A stretch of DNA of 33,783 nucleotides. Source: an uncultured Quadrisphaera sp. (lineage in GTDB: Bacteria; Actinomycetota; Actinomycetes; Actinomycetales; Quadrisphaeraceae). Below the pieces are notes generated by a model that saw only the letters and a list, made by a program, of their open reading frames with translations, had not been told where the DNA came from and did not search any database. Of the stretch, positions 1 to 8,204 are shown one piece after another (within the stretch, counting starts at the first letter, position 1; each line of letters opens with the position of its first letter). A program made the translations under genes and the position numbers. The stretch is taken from positions 1-33,783 of the forward strand of contig CADCUY010000602.1 of NCBI GenBank assembly GCA_902806005.1. Reading direction: 5' to 3'.

Positions 1-15
1 GTGCTCTTCCGATCT
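1..15. other. Residual Illumina TruSeq adapter sequence (GTGCTCTTCCGATCT)
   Basis: Exact 15/15 match to the 3' end of the TruSeq read-2 adapter (…ACGTGTGCTCTTCCGATCT); reverse complement AGATCGGAAGAGCAC is the usual adapter-trimming prefix. Confidence 0.93.
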
Positions 16-1232
16 CCCAGCTGACCCAGCCCGCCGAGCCCCGGACCACCCGGGCCGGGCGGCGCCGGGCTCCGGTCGCCGCCGTGGTCCTCGACCACGA
101 GCTCGACCGCGTCCGGGTGGTAGCGCAGCCGCACCTCGGCGCGCGCCCCGGGGCCGGCGTGCTTGCGCGCGTTGGTCAGCGCCTCCTGGGCCAGGCGGTA
201 CACGGTGAGGCCCGTGGTGGCCGGCACCGGGCGCGGGCGGCCGTCGACGGTCAGCGCGGCCGGCGTCCCCGACGCCTGCGCCTGGGCCACGAGCCCCGGC
301 AGCTGGTCGACGCCCAGGGCGGAGGGCGCCTGCGAGGCCGCTGCCGCCGTCGCCTGCTCGCCGTCGCTGCGCAGGGCCACCAGCACCCGGTGCATCTCGT
401 CCACGGCCGAGCGGGCGCTGGACTCGATGGTGGCCAGCGCCCCGCTCGCGCGTGCGGGCGCGGTGAGCAGCACGCGCCGGGCCGCGGCGGCCTGCACCCC
501 CATGGCGCTGACGTGGTGGGCGACGACGTCGTGCAGCTCGCGGGCGATCCGCAGGCGCTCGGCCGAGACGGCCTGGGCCGCGGCCTGCGCGCTCGTCCGC
601 TCCCGCTCGGCGATCAGCTGCCCCGTGCGCACCTGCAGCGCCGCCAGGCGCCGCGCCGAGAGCCGCGAGCTCTCGCCGAGCGCTACCGCGCCGGCGAGGA
701 AGAGCAGGGTCTGCAGCACGGTGAGGCTCAGCACGGCGGCCTGGGGCCCGCCCCCACCGGCGCCACCCCCCGGGAGGTCCTGGGGGAAGTCCGTGACGAG
801 GACGGCGGCGAGCCAGACGAGCACCGCGGCGACGACCCCGGCGCGGACGACGATCGAGCGCCGCCGCTGCGCACCCCAGGCGCCCACGGTGTAGAGCGCC
901 GTGAACAGCGAGATCTGGCTGACCAGCCTCTCGGGGTTCCCGGTGGCCTGGCCGAGCAGGAACGCGCCCGCGACCACGACCGCGACGCCAGCCGGGAACC
1001 GCCGGCGCCAGGCGAGCGGCACGGTGATCACCAGCGTCCACGCTGCGGTGGCCCACAGCGGCGGGCGGGCCCCCGCAGCGCTCTGGCCCAGCACGAAGAC
1101 GGGCACGCTCACCAGAGCGAGGGCGAGCAGCGCGGCGGCCAGCCCCGCGTCCGCACGAGCGGCGCGGGGCGGCAGGGGCCGAGCCCAGCGCGCGCCGAGG
1201 AGGTCCTGCTCCTCAGCGGCGCTACCGGGCAC
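16..1232 (-). CDS. Sensor histidine kinase (NarL-system type, HisKA_3 + HATPase), 3' end cut by contig edge
   Basis: Own reading of minus strand from GTG 1232: VPGSAAEEQDLLGARWARPLPPRAARADAGLAAALLALALV… with TM segments, RELHDVVAHHVSAMGVQAAAAR H-box, EALTNARKHAGPGARAEVRLRY N-box region and GPGLGGLG at the edge. Missing from the ORF track because no stop lies inside the window. Confidence 0.88.
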
Positions 1233-1243
1233 GACCCAGAACC

Positions 1244-2203
1244 CTAGCGAGGCGACACCTCCTGCCGGTGGGCCTTGCTCCGGACGGGGGTGTCGGCCCA
1301 GCGGAAGGTGCTGAGGGTCGCGACCAGGACGATGGCGACGGCCAGGACGACCCACCCGGACCAGCCGAGGAGGCTGGCGTCGAGCACCTGCGAGCCGGTG
1401 GTGACGGCGACCAGGACGACGCCGGCCGAGGCGTTGATCGACCCGTGGGCGAGCGAGCAGGTCCACACCGACTCCGAGCGCATCCGCAGCCACCCCAGGA
1501 GCACCCCGACCAGCACGGTGAAGCCGACCATCAGCGCGAGCCCGAGGGCGTTCGGCTGCGCGTAGTTGTAGCCGAGCAGGATCACCGGCGCGTGCCACAG
1601 GCCCCACACCACCCCGTTGACCAGCAGCGAGACCGGCGTGCCCAGCGGCCGCAGCGCCGGCATGAGGAACCCGCGCCAGCCCAGCTCCTCCCCGAACGCC
1701 GCCACGCCCACGAGCAGGCAGAACAGCGGCAGGGTCGCCAGGGTCAGCAGCTGTGCGGGCGAGGTGCCCAGGGTGACCAGGCCGGCGGCGGCCGCCAGCA
1801 GCGCCGCGAGGGCGCACAGCACGGGCGGGGCGACCAGGGCCAGCAGCATGAAGCGGAGGAAGCGGCCCTGCGGGCGCACGGGCGTCAGGCCGAGGAAGCG
1901 GGCCGGATGGGCCGGCTTCAGCAGCCAGGGGGTCACGATGACCGCGGCCAGGGCCGGGGTGAACATCATCACGAGGGTCGACGGCAGGAACAGGGGGTCG
2001 GTCAGGCCCTCGCCCGCCCACACGGGCATCTGCACCAGCCACGGGAGGCCGAAGGCGATCGCGGTGAAGGCGGCGACGGCGCGCCAGGGCACGCGGCCCC
2101 CCGGCGGGCTCGCCGCGGGGGCGCCGGCTCCGGGCTCGGTGTCCCGGGAGACCCGGTCGCCCACGGCGGGGGCGGACGGGGCGGGTTCGAGGAGTGGCTC
2201 CAT
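1244..2203 (-). CDS. CPBP family intramembrane metalloprotease (CAAX prenyl protease-like)
   Basis: Multi-TM protein with EELGWRGFLMPAL and GLWHAPVILLGYN motifs; likely start MEPLLEPAPSAP at 2203 (ORF is open to 2239). Confidence 0.88.
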   Translation of the reverse strand: MEPLLEPAPSAPAVGDRVSRDTEPGAGAPAASPPGGRVPWRAVAAFTAIAFGLPWLVQMPVWAGEGLTDPLFLPSTLVMMFTPALAAVIVTPWLLKPAHPARFLGLTPVRPQGRFLRFMLLALVAPPVLCALAALLAAAAGLVTLGTSPAQLLTLATLPLFCLLVGVAAFGEELGWRGFLMPALRPLGTPVSLLVNGVVWGLWHAPVILLGYNYAQPNALGLALMVGFTVLVGVLLGWLRMRSESVWTCSLAHGSINASAGVVLVAVTTGSQVLDASLLGWSGWVVLAVAIVLVATLSTFRWADTPVRSKAHRQEVSPR

Positions 2204-2210
2204 GCCGGCA

Positions 2211-2216
2211 ACGCTA
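2211..2216 (-). promoter_or_regulatory. Candidate -10 element (TAGCGT) 7 nt before CPBP ATG; leaderless
   Basis: Minus strand reads TAGCGT-tgccggc-ATG. Confidence 0.45.
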
Positions 2217-2263
2217 GGGACGGGGGGCACGGCGCACATCCACCGCGCGGTGGAACGGCGGGG

Positions 2264-3253
2264 TCACCCGAGCGGCGGACCCGGCCTCCGCAGCGGGCCG
2301 GGGCAGCTGCTCCCCGGCGCCGGGGCCGCCGGGGCCACGTGCCCGGACGACGACGCCCGGCAGCGCGGGAGGACCGCCGCCCGGGCCCGGGACGCGGTCG
2401 ACACCCGCCCCGAGCGCCGCCCGCAGGGATCCGGCGCCCGCTGCTCGCGCTCGGGCTCGACCGCGCTCGACCGCAGCGCCCCGAGCATCGCCCGCACCTG
2501 CGACACCCCGCTCCGGGCGGTGCCGGCCAGGCTCTCGAACTCCTCGGCGGCCTGGCTGGTGGTGGCCAGGCGGTAGCGCGCCGACGCGGCCCGCAGGTGC
2601 ACCACCGACATGCTGTAGGCGACGACGTCGTGCACCTCGCGGGCGATCAGGGCCCGCTGCTCGCCCAGCTCGCGCAGGTCGGCCTCGACGGCCCGCGGGC
2701 CCGCCCCGGCGGCCCGCCCCAGCGCAGAGCAGAGGTGGCCCCGCCGGCGCACCACGGTGACGGCGACCAGCACCACGGCCGAGGCGCTCACCGGCCCGAG
2801 GACCGCGAGGTCCTCGCCGCCGGCGGCCGTGAGCGCCAGCGCCAGCGCCCACCAGGCGCCGGCCGCCACCCGGAACGCCTGGGTCGCCGCGATGAGGCCC
2901 ACGTGCAGCACGAGCCCGAGCGCGGCGGTCCTCATCCCGCTCCCGGCGGCGGCGAGCACCAGCACGGCCAGCAGCTGGACCGCCACGGCGAGCCGGGGAC
3001 GCAGCACGGCCAGCGACAGGGCGAGGCCCTGCAGCGCGCCGGCGGTGAGCACGACCAGGGGCTGCTGCCCCTGGCCGGCGATGCCGAGCGGCACGACCGC
3101 GCAGACGAGCACGAGCCCCAGGACGGCGGGGGCGGCGGGCCACGGCGAGGCCCGCGCCCCTGCGGCGGCCAGGAGCGCGGGCCGGCTGGCGCGGGGCCTG
3201 GGCACGGCCGTGGCCGGGAGCCCCCGGCTCTCCGGAGCGAGTGCGTGGGTCAT
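2264..3253 (-). CDS. Histidine kinase-like protein with TM region and HisKA_3 but no HATPase domain
   Basis: MTHALAPESRG…; EVHDVVAYSMSVVHLRAASARYRLATTSQAAEEFESLAGTARSGVSQVRAMLGALR followed by a low-complexity tail and stop; no N/G boxes in any frame before the next gene. Confidence 0.75.
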   Translation of the reverse strand: MTHALAPESRGLPATAVPRPRASRPALLAAAGARASPWPAAPAVLGLVLVCAVVPLGIAGQGQQPLVVLTAGALQGLALSLAVLRPRLAVAVQLLAVLVLAAAGSGMRTAALGLVLHVGLIAATQAFRVAAGAWWALALALTAAGGEDLAVLGPVSASAVVLVAVTVVRRRGHLCSALGRAAGAGPRAVEADLRELGEQRALIAREVHDVVAYSMSVVHLRAASARYRLATTSQAAEEFESLAGTARSGVSQVRAMLGALRSSAVEPEREQRAPDPCGRRSGRVSTASRARAAVLPRCRASSSGHVAPAAPAPGSSCPGPLRRPGPPLG

Positions 3254-3350
3254 GCCGACTCCCGTCGCTGCCGCCGGTCGCGAGCAGGGTTCAGGTGCTG
3301 TCGTGGTCCGTGGAGCCCGTGCAGCGGTGGAGGTGGAGATCGTCGGAGGA

Positions 3351-3367
3351 GAAGATCGTCGATCTTC
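3351..3367. promoter_or_regulatory. Perfect dyad GAAGATCG-T-CGATCTTC upstream of truncated kinase gene
   Basis: 8-bp arms, 1-nt centre, 98 bp upstream of the start at 3253. Confidence 0.5.
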
Positions 3368-3441
3368 ACCGTCCAAGCGCCCGGCGTTCCGGACAATTCC
3401 CCCACCCGGTCGTCGGGCCGGCCGTCGGGCCGGTCGTCGGG

Positions 3442-4107
3442 TCAGTGGGCACCCGGGACGACCAGGCCGGTCTCGTAGCCGAGGACCACCGCCTGCGCCC
3501 GGTCGCGCAGGTGCAGCTTGTGCAGGATGCGGCTGACGTGGCTCTTCGTCGTCTGCTCCGCGATGTAGAGCGACCGCGCGATCTCGGCGTTGGTGCGCCC
3601 CAGCGCCACCAGCCTCAGCACCTCGCGCTCCCGATCGGTCAGCACCTCCAGCGCCACCGGGTCGAGCGCGGCGACCCCCGCGCCGTCCACGAAGCGCTCG
3701 ATGACCCGGCGGGTGACCTCGGGGGCGAGGGCGGCGTCCCCGTGGGCCACCTCGCGCACCGCGGCGACCAGCGCCGCCGGCTCGCTGTCCTTGAGCAGGA
3801 AGCCGGTGGCGCCGGCGCGCAGCGCCTCGTAGACGTGGTCGTCGGTGTTGAAGGTGGTGAGCATGAGCACCCGGGGCCGGTGCACGGAGGACTCGTCCAG
3901 GAGCTGCCGGACGGTCTCCAGCCCGTCCATGACCGGCATCCGCACGTCGAGGAGCACCACGTCCGGGCGCAGCTGGCGGTTCAGCTCCAGAGCCCGGCGG
4001 CCGTCGGGCGCCTCTCCCACCACCGACAGGTCGTCCTGGGCGTCGAGGATCGCTCCGATGCCGATCCTCACCATCGCCTGGTCGTCGACGACCAGCACCT
4101 CGATCAC
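3442..4107 (-). CDS. NarL/FixJ (LuxR-type) response regulator
   Basis: MIEVLVVDDQAMVRIGIGAILDAQ…VVLLDVRMPVMDGLETVRQLL…LTDREREVLRLVALGRTNAEIARSLYIAEQTTKSHVSRILHKLHLRDRAQAVVLGYE. Confidence 0.96.
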   Translation of the reverse strand: MIEVLVVDDQAMVRIGIGAILDAQDDLSVVGEAPDGRRALELNRQLRPDVVLLDVRMPVMDGLETVRQLLDESSVHRPRVLMLTTFNTDDHVYEALRAGATGFLLKDSEPAALVAAVREVAHGDAALAPEVTRRVIERFVDGAGVAALDPVALEVLTDREREVLRLVALGRTNAEIARSLYIAEQTTKSHVSRILHKLHLRDRAQAVVLGYETGLVVPGAH

Positions 4108-5384
4108 GGTGGCGGGGGTCCCTTCTCGAGGTCGGCGCCCGGTACGGGCAGGACGGCCGTGACGTCGTGACCACCGCCGTCACGCGGGCCGTGGTGCAGC
4201 CGCCCCCCGAGCGAGCGCGCCCGCTCCTCGAGGCCGAGCAGCCCCAGGCGCAGCCGGTCGGGGTCGTCGAGGGAGCCCGGTCCCAGGTCGGCGGGCGCCC
4301 GGGGGCCGGGCGGGGCGTCGTTGCGGACGGAGACGGTGACGAAGCCGGGCGGCTCGGCGACGACCGTGACCGTCGTGCGGGCACCCGTGGCGTGCCGCTC
4401 GACGTTGCGCAGCCCCTCCTGGACCACGCGGAAGACCGTGGCGCACAGCCCGGCGGAGTGCACGAGCGGGGTGTCCGTCAGGTCCATCACCAGGTCCGCC
4501 GGCGTGCCCGCCGCCCGCGCCCAGGCCACCTCGCTGGCGATCTCCTGCAGCCCCGGGACCGGGGTCACCTCGCAGCCGTCCTCGCCCTGCTCCCGCAGCA
4601 CCCGCAGCAGCTGGCCCAGGTCGCGCATCACGTCGCGCGAGCCGGCGGCGATCTCGCCGAACTCCGCGTTCGTGGCCGGGTCGGTCCCGGCCAGCCGGTA
4701 GGGAGCCGACGAGGCCTGCAGGTGGATCGAGGACATGCTGTGGGCCACCACGTCGTGCAGCTCGCGGGCGATGCGGGTGCGCTCCTCGGCCAGGGAGCGC
4801 CGGTCCACCTCCAGGGCCACCTCCTGCCAGGCCCGGGCGACCGAGGCCTCCGCCCCGATGCGGCGTCGCAGCCCGAAGGCCACGAACAGCGCCAGCCCGA
4901 GCACGAGCAGGTAGAGGACCAGCTCGTCGACGACCGACGACGGCGGCAGGTCGCGGGGGCCGGTGGTGCTGGTGGCCACGGCGGTCAGCACGGCCGTCGC
5001 GAGCGCCACAGCGGTCAGCACCGCGGTGCGCGGCGGCCACAGCACACCCACCGCGACGACCTGGAGCACCACGGCGAGCACCGCCGTTCCGGGCAGCGCG
5101 AGCAGCTCGAGCCCCAGGGGGCCGCGCCCCTCGACGGCCGTGCCCAGCACGAGCAGGCCGCCCACCTGCAGGGCGGTCGCCCAGACCGGGTGCCGCAGCG
5201 CCAGCGGCAGGGCGAGGCACTGGGCGGAGCACGCGAGGAAGGCCACCACCAGCGTGGTGCCGTACCCGAGGGCCGTCCACGGCACGGAGGCGGCCAGCAG
5301 CAGCGCCGCCACCGCGGTGGCGCTGCGCGACCACAGCCACCTCATGGCGCGGCACACGTCCGCGGCGTCGCTCGGAGCGCTCAC
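4104..5384 (-). CDS. Sensor histidine kinase (HisKA_3 + HATPase), cognate to the RR at 3442-4107
   Basis: ELHDVVAHSMSSIHLQASSAPYRLAG…EGLRNVERHATGARTTVTV…LRLGLLGLEERARSLGGRLHHG; 4-nt ATGA overlap with the response regulator. Confidence 0.95.
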   Translation of the reverse strand: MSAPSDAADVCRAMRWLWSRSATAVAALLLAASVPWTALGYGTTLVVAFLACSAQCLALPLALRHPVWATALQVGGLLVLGTAVEGRGPLGLELLALPGTAVLAVVLQVVAVGVLWPPRTAVLTAVALATAVLTAVATSTTGPRDLPPSSVVDELVLYLLVLGLALFVAFGLRRRIGAEASVARAWQEVALEVDRRSLAEERTRIARELHDVVAHSMSSIHLQASSAPYRLAGTDPATNAEFGEIAAGSRDVMRDLGQLLRVLREQGEDGCEVTPVPGLQEIASEVAWARAAGTPADLVMDLTDTPLVHSAGLCATVFRVVQEGLRNVERHATGARTTVTVVAEPPGFVTVSVRNDAPPGPRAPADLGPGSLDDPDRLRLGLLGLEERARSLGGRLHHGPRDGGGHDVTAVLPVPGADLEKGPPPP

Positions 5385-5423
5385 CGCGGCCTCCCTCCAC
5401 CACCCACGGGCCGGTGGGCCCGG

Positions 5424-5442
5424 GCCCGGCGCAGCGCCGGGC
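5424..5442. repeat. Inverted repeat GCCCGGCG-CAG-CGCCGGGC
   Basis: Perfect 8-bp arms upstream of the kinase at 5384. Confidence 0.4.
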
Positions 5443-5512
5443 GGGGACCGGACTGCACCGGCGATCGTACGGCCCGGGACGACGGTGATCGTCGTGCCGC
5501 CCGCACCGGTGT

Positions 5513-5546
5513 CCCCCCGCTGCCGGCAGCCGACGGCAGCGGGGGG
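5513..5546 (-). terminator. Strong hairpin CCCCCCGCTGCCG-(8 nt)-CGGCAGCGGGGGG just after ugd
   Basis: Perfect 13-bp arms, 14 nt past the UGD stop codon; no U-tract. Confidence 0.7.
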
Positions 5547-5559
5547 GCGGTCAGGTCCG

Positions 5560-6987
5560 TCAGGCCGCCGCGGCGTGCACGGGGGACGCCGCGCCCGTCG
5601 CCGTGGCGGCGGGCGAGGGGCGCCCCAGCCCGCGGTGGTCCCACCCCGCGGCGGCCCACCGCTGGGCGTCCAGGGCGTTGCGGGCGTCGATGACCCTGGG
5701 GTGTCGCACCACGGCGGCCAGGGCGGCGGGGTCGATCGAGCGGTACTCCTCCCACTCGGTGAGCAGCAGGACGACGTCGGCGCCCGCGCTGGCCTGCTGC
5801 GCGGTGGGGGCGTAGTCCAGCTCGGGGTGCTGGCGGCGGGCGTTGTCGACCGCGGCGGGGTCGGTGACGGTCACGTGGGCGCCCTCGGCGCGGAGGCGGG
5901 CCGCGACGTCGAGGGCCGGGGAGTCGCGCACGTCGTCGCTGAGCGGCTTGAACGCCGCTCCCAGGACGGCGACCCGGGCCCCGGCCAGGTCGCCGCCGAC
6001 CGCGGCGCGGGCGAGCTCGACGACCTTGGCGCGCCGGCGCAGGTTGATCGCGTCGACCTCGGTGAGGAAGCCGACGGCCTGGCCGGCGCCGAGCTCGGTG
6101 GCGCGGGCGGTGAAGGCGCGGATGTCCTTGGGCAGGCACCCGCCGCCGAAGCCGAGGCCGGCGCCGAGGAACTTGCGCCCGATCCGGTCGTCGTGGCCGA
6201 TGGCGTCGGCCAGGGTGGTCACGTCCGCGCCGGCGGCGTCGCAGACCTCGGCGATGGCGTTGATGAAGGAGATCTTCGTGGCCAGGAACGCGTTGGCGGC
6301 GACCTTGACCAGCTCCGCGGTGGGCCGGTCGGTGACGATCACCGGGGTCCCGGTGGCGATGGCGCGGGCGTACACCCGCCGCAGCAGGGTCTCAGCGCGG
6401 GTGGAGACGACCCCGAAGACGAGGCGGTCGGGGGTCAGGGTGTCGGCGACGGCGTGGCCCTCGCGCAGGAACTCCGGGTTCCACGCCACCTCCAGGTCGG
6501 TGGCGCTGAGGGTCTGGGCGAGGTCAGCGGCGGTGCCGACCGGGACGGTGGACTTGCCCACGATCACCGCGGTACCGGGCAGGACCTGGGCCAGGGCCTG
6601 GACCGCGGCGGTGACGTACTGGGTGTCAGCGGCCAGCTCACCAGGGCGCTGGGGGGTGCCCACGCACACGAAGACCACGTCGGCGCCCTGCAGGTCGCTC
6701 ACGTCGGTGGTGAAGGCCAGGCCCTCGCCGTGGGTGCGGGCCAGCAGGTCCTCCAGGCCGGGCTCGAAGAACGGGGCCCGGGCCTCGCGCAGGGCCTCCA
6801 CCTTGGCCGCGTCGACGTCGTACCCGATCACCCGGTGACCCAGGTCGGCCATGCACGCGGCGTGCACAGCCCCCAGGTACCCCAGGCCGACCACCCCGAC
6901 GGTCAACTGGCCGGAGCCGGACCCGGAACCGGGCTCGGAGCCGATGCTGGTGGGAGCAGTGGTGGGAGCGGTGGTGGGAGCAGTCAT
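5560..6987 (-). CDS. ugd: UDP-glucose 6-dehydrogenase family (UDP-Glc/GDP-Man dehydrogenase)
   Basis: LTVGVVGLGYLGAVHAACMADLGHRVIGYDVD (Rossmann), VPVGTAADLAQTL, NPEFLREGHAVADTLTPDRLVFGV, GLGFGGGCLPKDIRAF catalytic Cys motif; start MTAPTTAPTTAPTSIG at 6987. Confidence 0.92.
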   Translation of the reverse strand: MTAPTTAPTTAPTSIGSEPGSGSGSGQLTVGVVGLGYLGAVHAACMADLGHRVIGYDVDAAKVEALREARAPFFEPGLEDLLARTHGEGLAFTTDVSDLQGADVVFVCVGTPQRPGELAADTQYVTAAVQALAQVLPGTAVIVGKSTVPVGTAADLAQTLSATDLEVAWNPEFLREGHAVADTLTPDRLVFGVVSTRAETLLRRVYARAIATGTPVIVTDRPTAELVKVAANAFLATKISFINAIAEVCDAAGADVTTLADAIGHDDRIGRKFLGAGLGFGGGCLPKDIRAFTARATELGAGQAVGFLTEVDAINLRRRAKVVELARAAVGGDLAGARVAVLGAAFKPLSDDVRDSPALDVAARLRAEGAHVTVTDPAAVDNARRQHPELDYAPTAQQASAGADVVLLLTEWEEYRSIDPAALAAVVRHPRVIDARNALDAQRWAAAGWDHRGLGRPSPAATATGAASPVHAAAA

Positions 6988-7055
6988 GGTGGTCCTCTCG
7001 GGAGGTGGGGTGCTGCTGGAGCGGTGCTGGGGGAGCGGTGCTGGCGGGCCGAGGG

Positions 7056-8204
7056 TCAGGTGCACTCGATCGTGCTGAGCCCCTCCTCGGCGTCGATGGC
7101 CTCGTTGGAGCAGGTGACGCGGTTGCCGTCGACGTCCTTGACGTCGATCCCGTAGCCGGGCCCGCGCACGTCGGCGGTGTTGCCGTCGAAGGTGTTGTCG
7201 GTGCCCCAGCCGTCGACGACCTCCTGCACCTCGAAGCCGGAGCGCTCGGAGGTGGTGCCGCGGTTGGCCTGGACGAGCCACCCGTTGCCCTTGAGGTCCA
7301 CCCACGAGTCGGTGTCGTCGGCCATGCCGGCGCCGTCGAAGGTGTTGCCGTGCACCACCCCGCCGGTGGTGCCCTCCTTGATGTCGACGGCCTCGGCCGT
7401 GGTGTCGGTGATGGTGTTGGCGGTGATGACGTTGCGGTCGCTCTCGTCGGGCTCGCAGTCGCTCAGGTCGCACCAGTTGGACTCGGCGGTGCCGACGTAC
7501 ACGCCCTCGCCGAAGCGCTCCTTGCGCTGGCCGGTGTCGGAGATCGTCAGCCCGCGCACCACGTTGTCGGTGCTCCCGGTGCGCAGGTGCACCGCCTCGT
7601 CACCGATCTCGGTGACCGTCAGGTCCTGCAGCACGCTCGAGGTCGTGCCGTCGGCCATCACGCCCTTCTGGCCCTCGCGGACGGTGAACCCCACCAGCCG
7701 CCAGTGCGCCACCCCCTGCAGGTGCAGCACGAAGCCGTCGTCGGTGCCCGGGCCCTGCAGCACCGCGCCCGCCCTGCCGCACACCCACACCGGGTCGGTC
7801 TCCGTGCCGTCGGCGGAGGCGGTGAACTCGCCCTCGTACACCCCGTCGGCGAGGGTGACCAGGTCGCCCGGGCCCGCCTCGTCGAGCGCCTCCTGCAGCT
7901 CCTCGGCGTCGGTCACCTCGACGTCGCGGCCGGGGTCCCGGGCGCCGTCCGGGCAGGACACCGCGGCGGTGTCCGGCAGCCCCGCGGGCATCCGCACCGG
8001 GGCGGCCGTCGGGGCGGGGGGGCTCGCCGGCGCCGAGGACCCGGGCCGGTCGCCCCCGTCGGCGACGGGGCCGCCCGGTGGCAGCCCGCCCGGCAGGAGC
8101 GTCAGCAGCAGGACGAGGACGCCGACCGCGCTGACCGCCAGGAGCAGGGCGGTCGCGCCCACGGCCAGGCGGGCGGAGCCCACGTCGGTCAGGCGGTCGC
8201 TCAC
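7056..8204 (-). CDS. Membrane-anchored right-handed beta-helix protein (polysaccharide-lyase/chondroitinase-B-like fold)
   Basis: GTG start; N-terminal TM segment, Pro-rich linker, then VTDAEELQEALDEAGPGDLVTLADGVYEGEF and repeated N-x-I/F beta-helix coils; 4-nt overlap with the upstream gene. Confidence 0.8.
   Translation of the reverse strand: MSDRLTDVGSARLAVGATALLLAVSAVGVLVLLLTLLPGGLPPGGPVADGGDRPGSSAPASPPAPTAAPVRMPAGLPDTAAVSCPDGARDPGRDVEVTDAEELQEALDEAGPGDLVTLADGVYEGEFTASADGTETDPVWVCGRAGAVLQGPGTDDGFVLHLQGVAHWRLVGFTVREGQKGVMADGTTSSVLQDLTVTEIGDEAVHLRTGSTDNVVRGLTISDTGQRKERFGEGVYVGTAESNWCDLSDCEPDESDRNVITANTITDTTAEAVDIKEGTTGGVVHGNTFDGAGMADDTDSWVDLKGNGWLVQANRGTTSERSGFEVQEVVDGWGTDNTFDGNTADVRGPGYGIDVKDVDGNRVTCSNEAIDAEEGLSTIECT

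Noticed and set aside
2264-4384. 706-aa minus ORF read as one protein
   Set aside because: The N-terminal half is the wrong frame of the kinase/response-regulator genes; the real protein starts at MTHALAPESRG (3253).
84-5693. Large plus-strand ORFs (84-1247, 1268-3478, 3241-4170, 4167-5693)
   Set aside because: Low-complexity R/G/P/A/H/Q-rich translations antisense to strong histidine kinase, CPBP and response-regulator genes; typical third-position GC artefacts.
6940-6987. Tandem GGTGGGAGC/TAPT repeat at UGD N-terminus as a possible minisatellite or regulatory repeat
   Set aside because: Short, imperfect and within the coding region of a disordered N-terminus; not enough to claim function.
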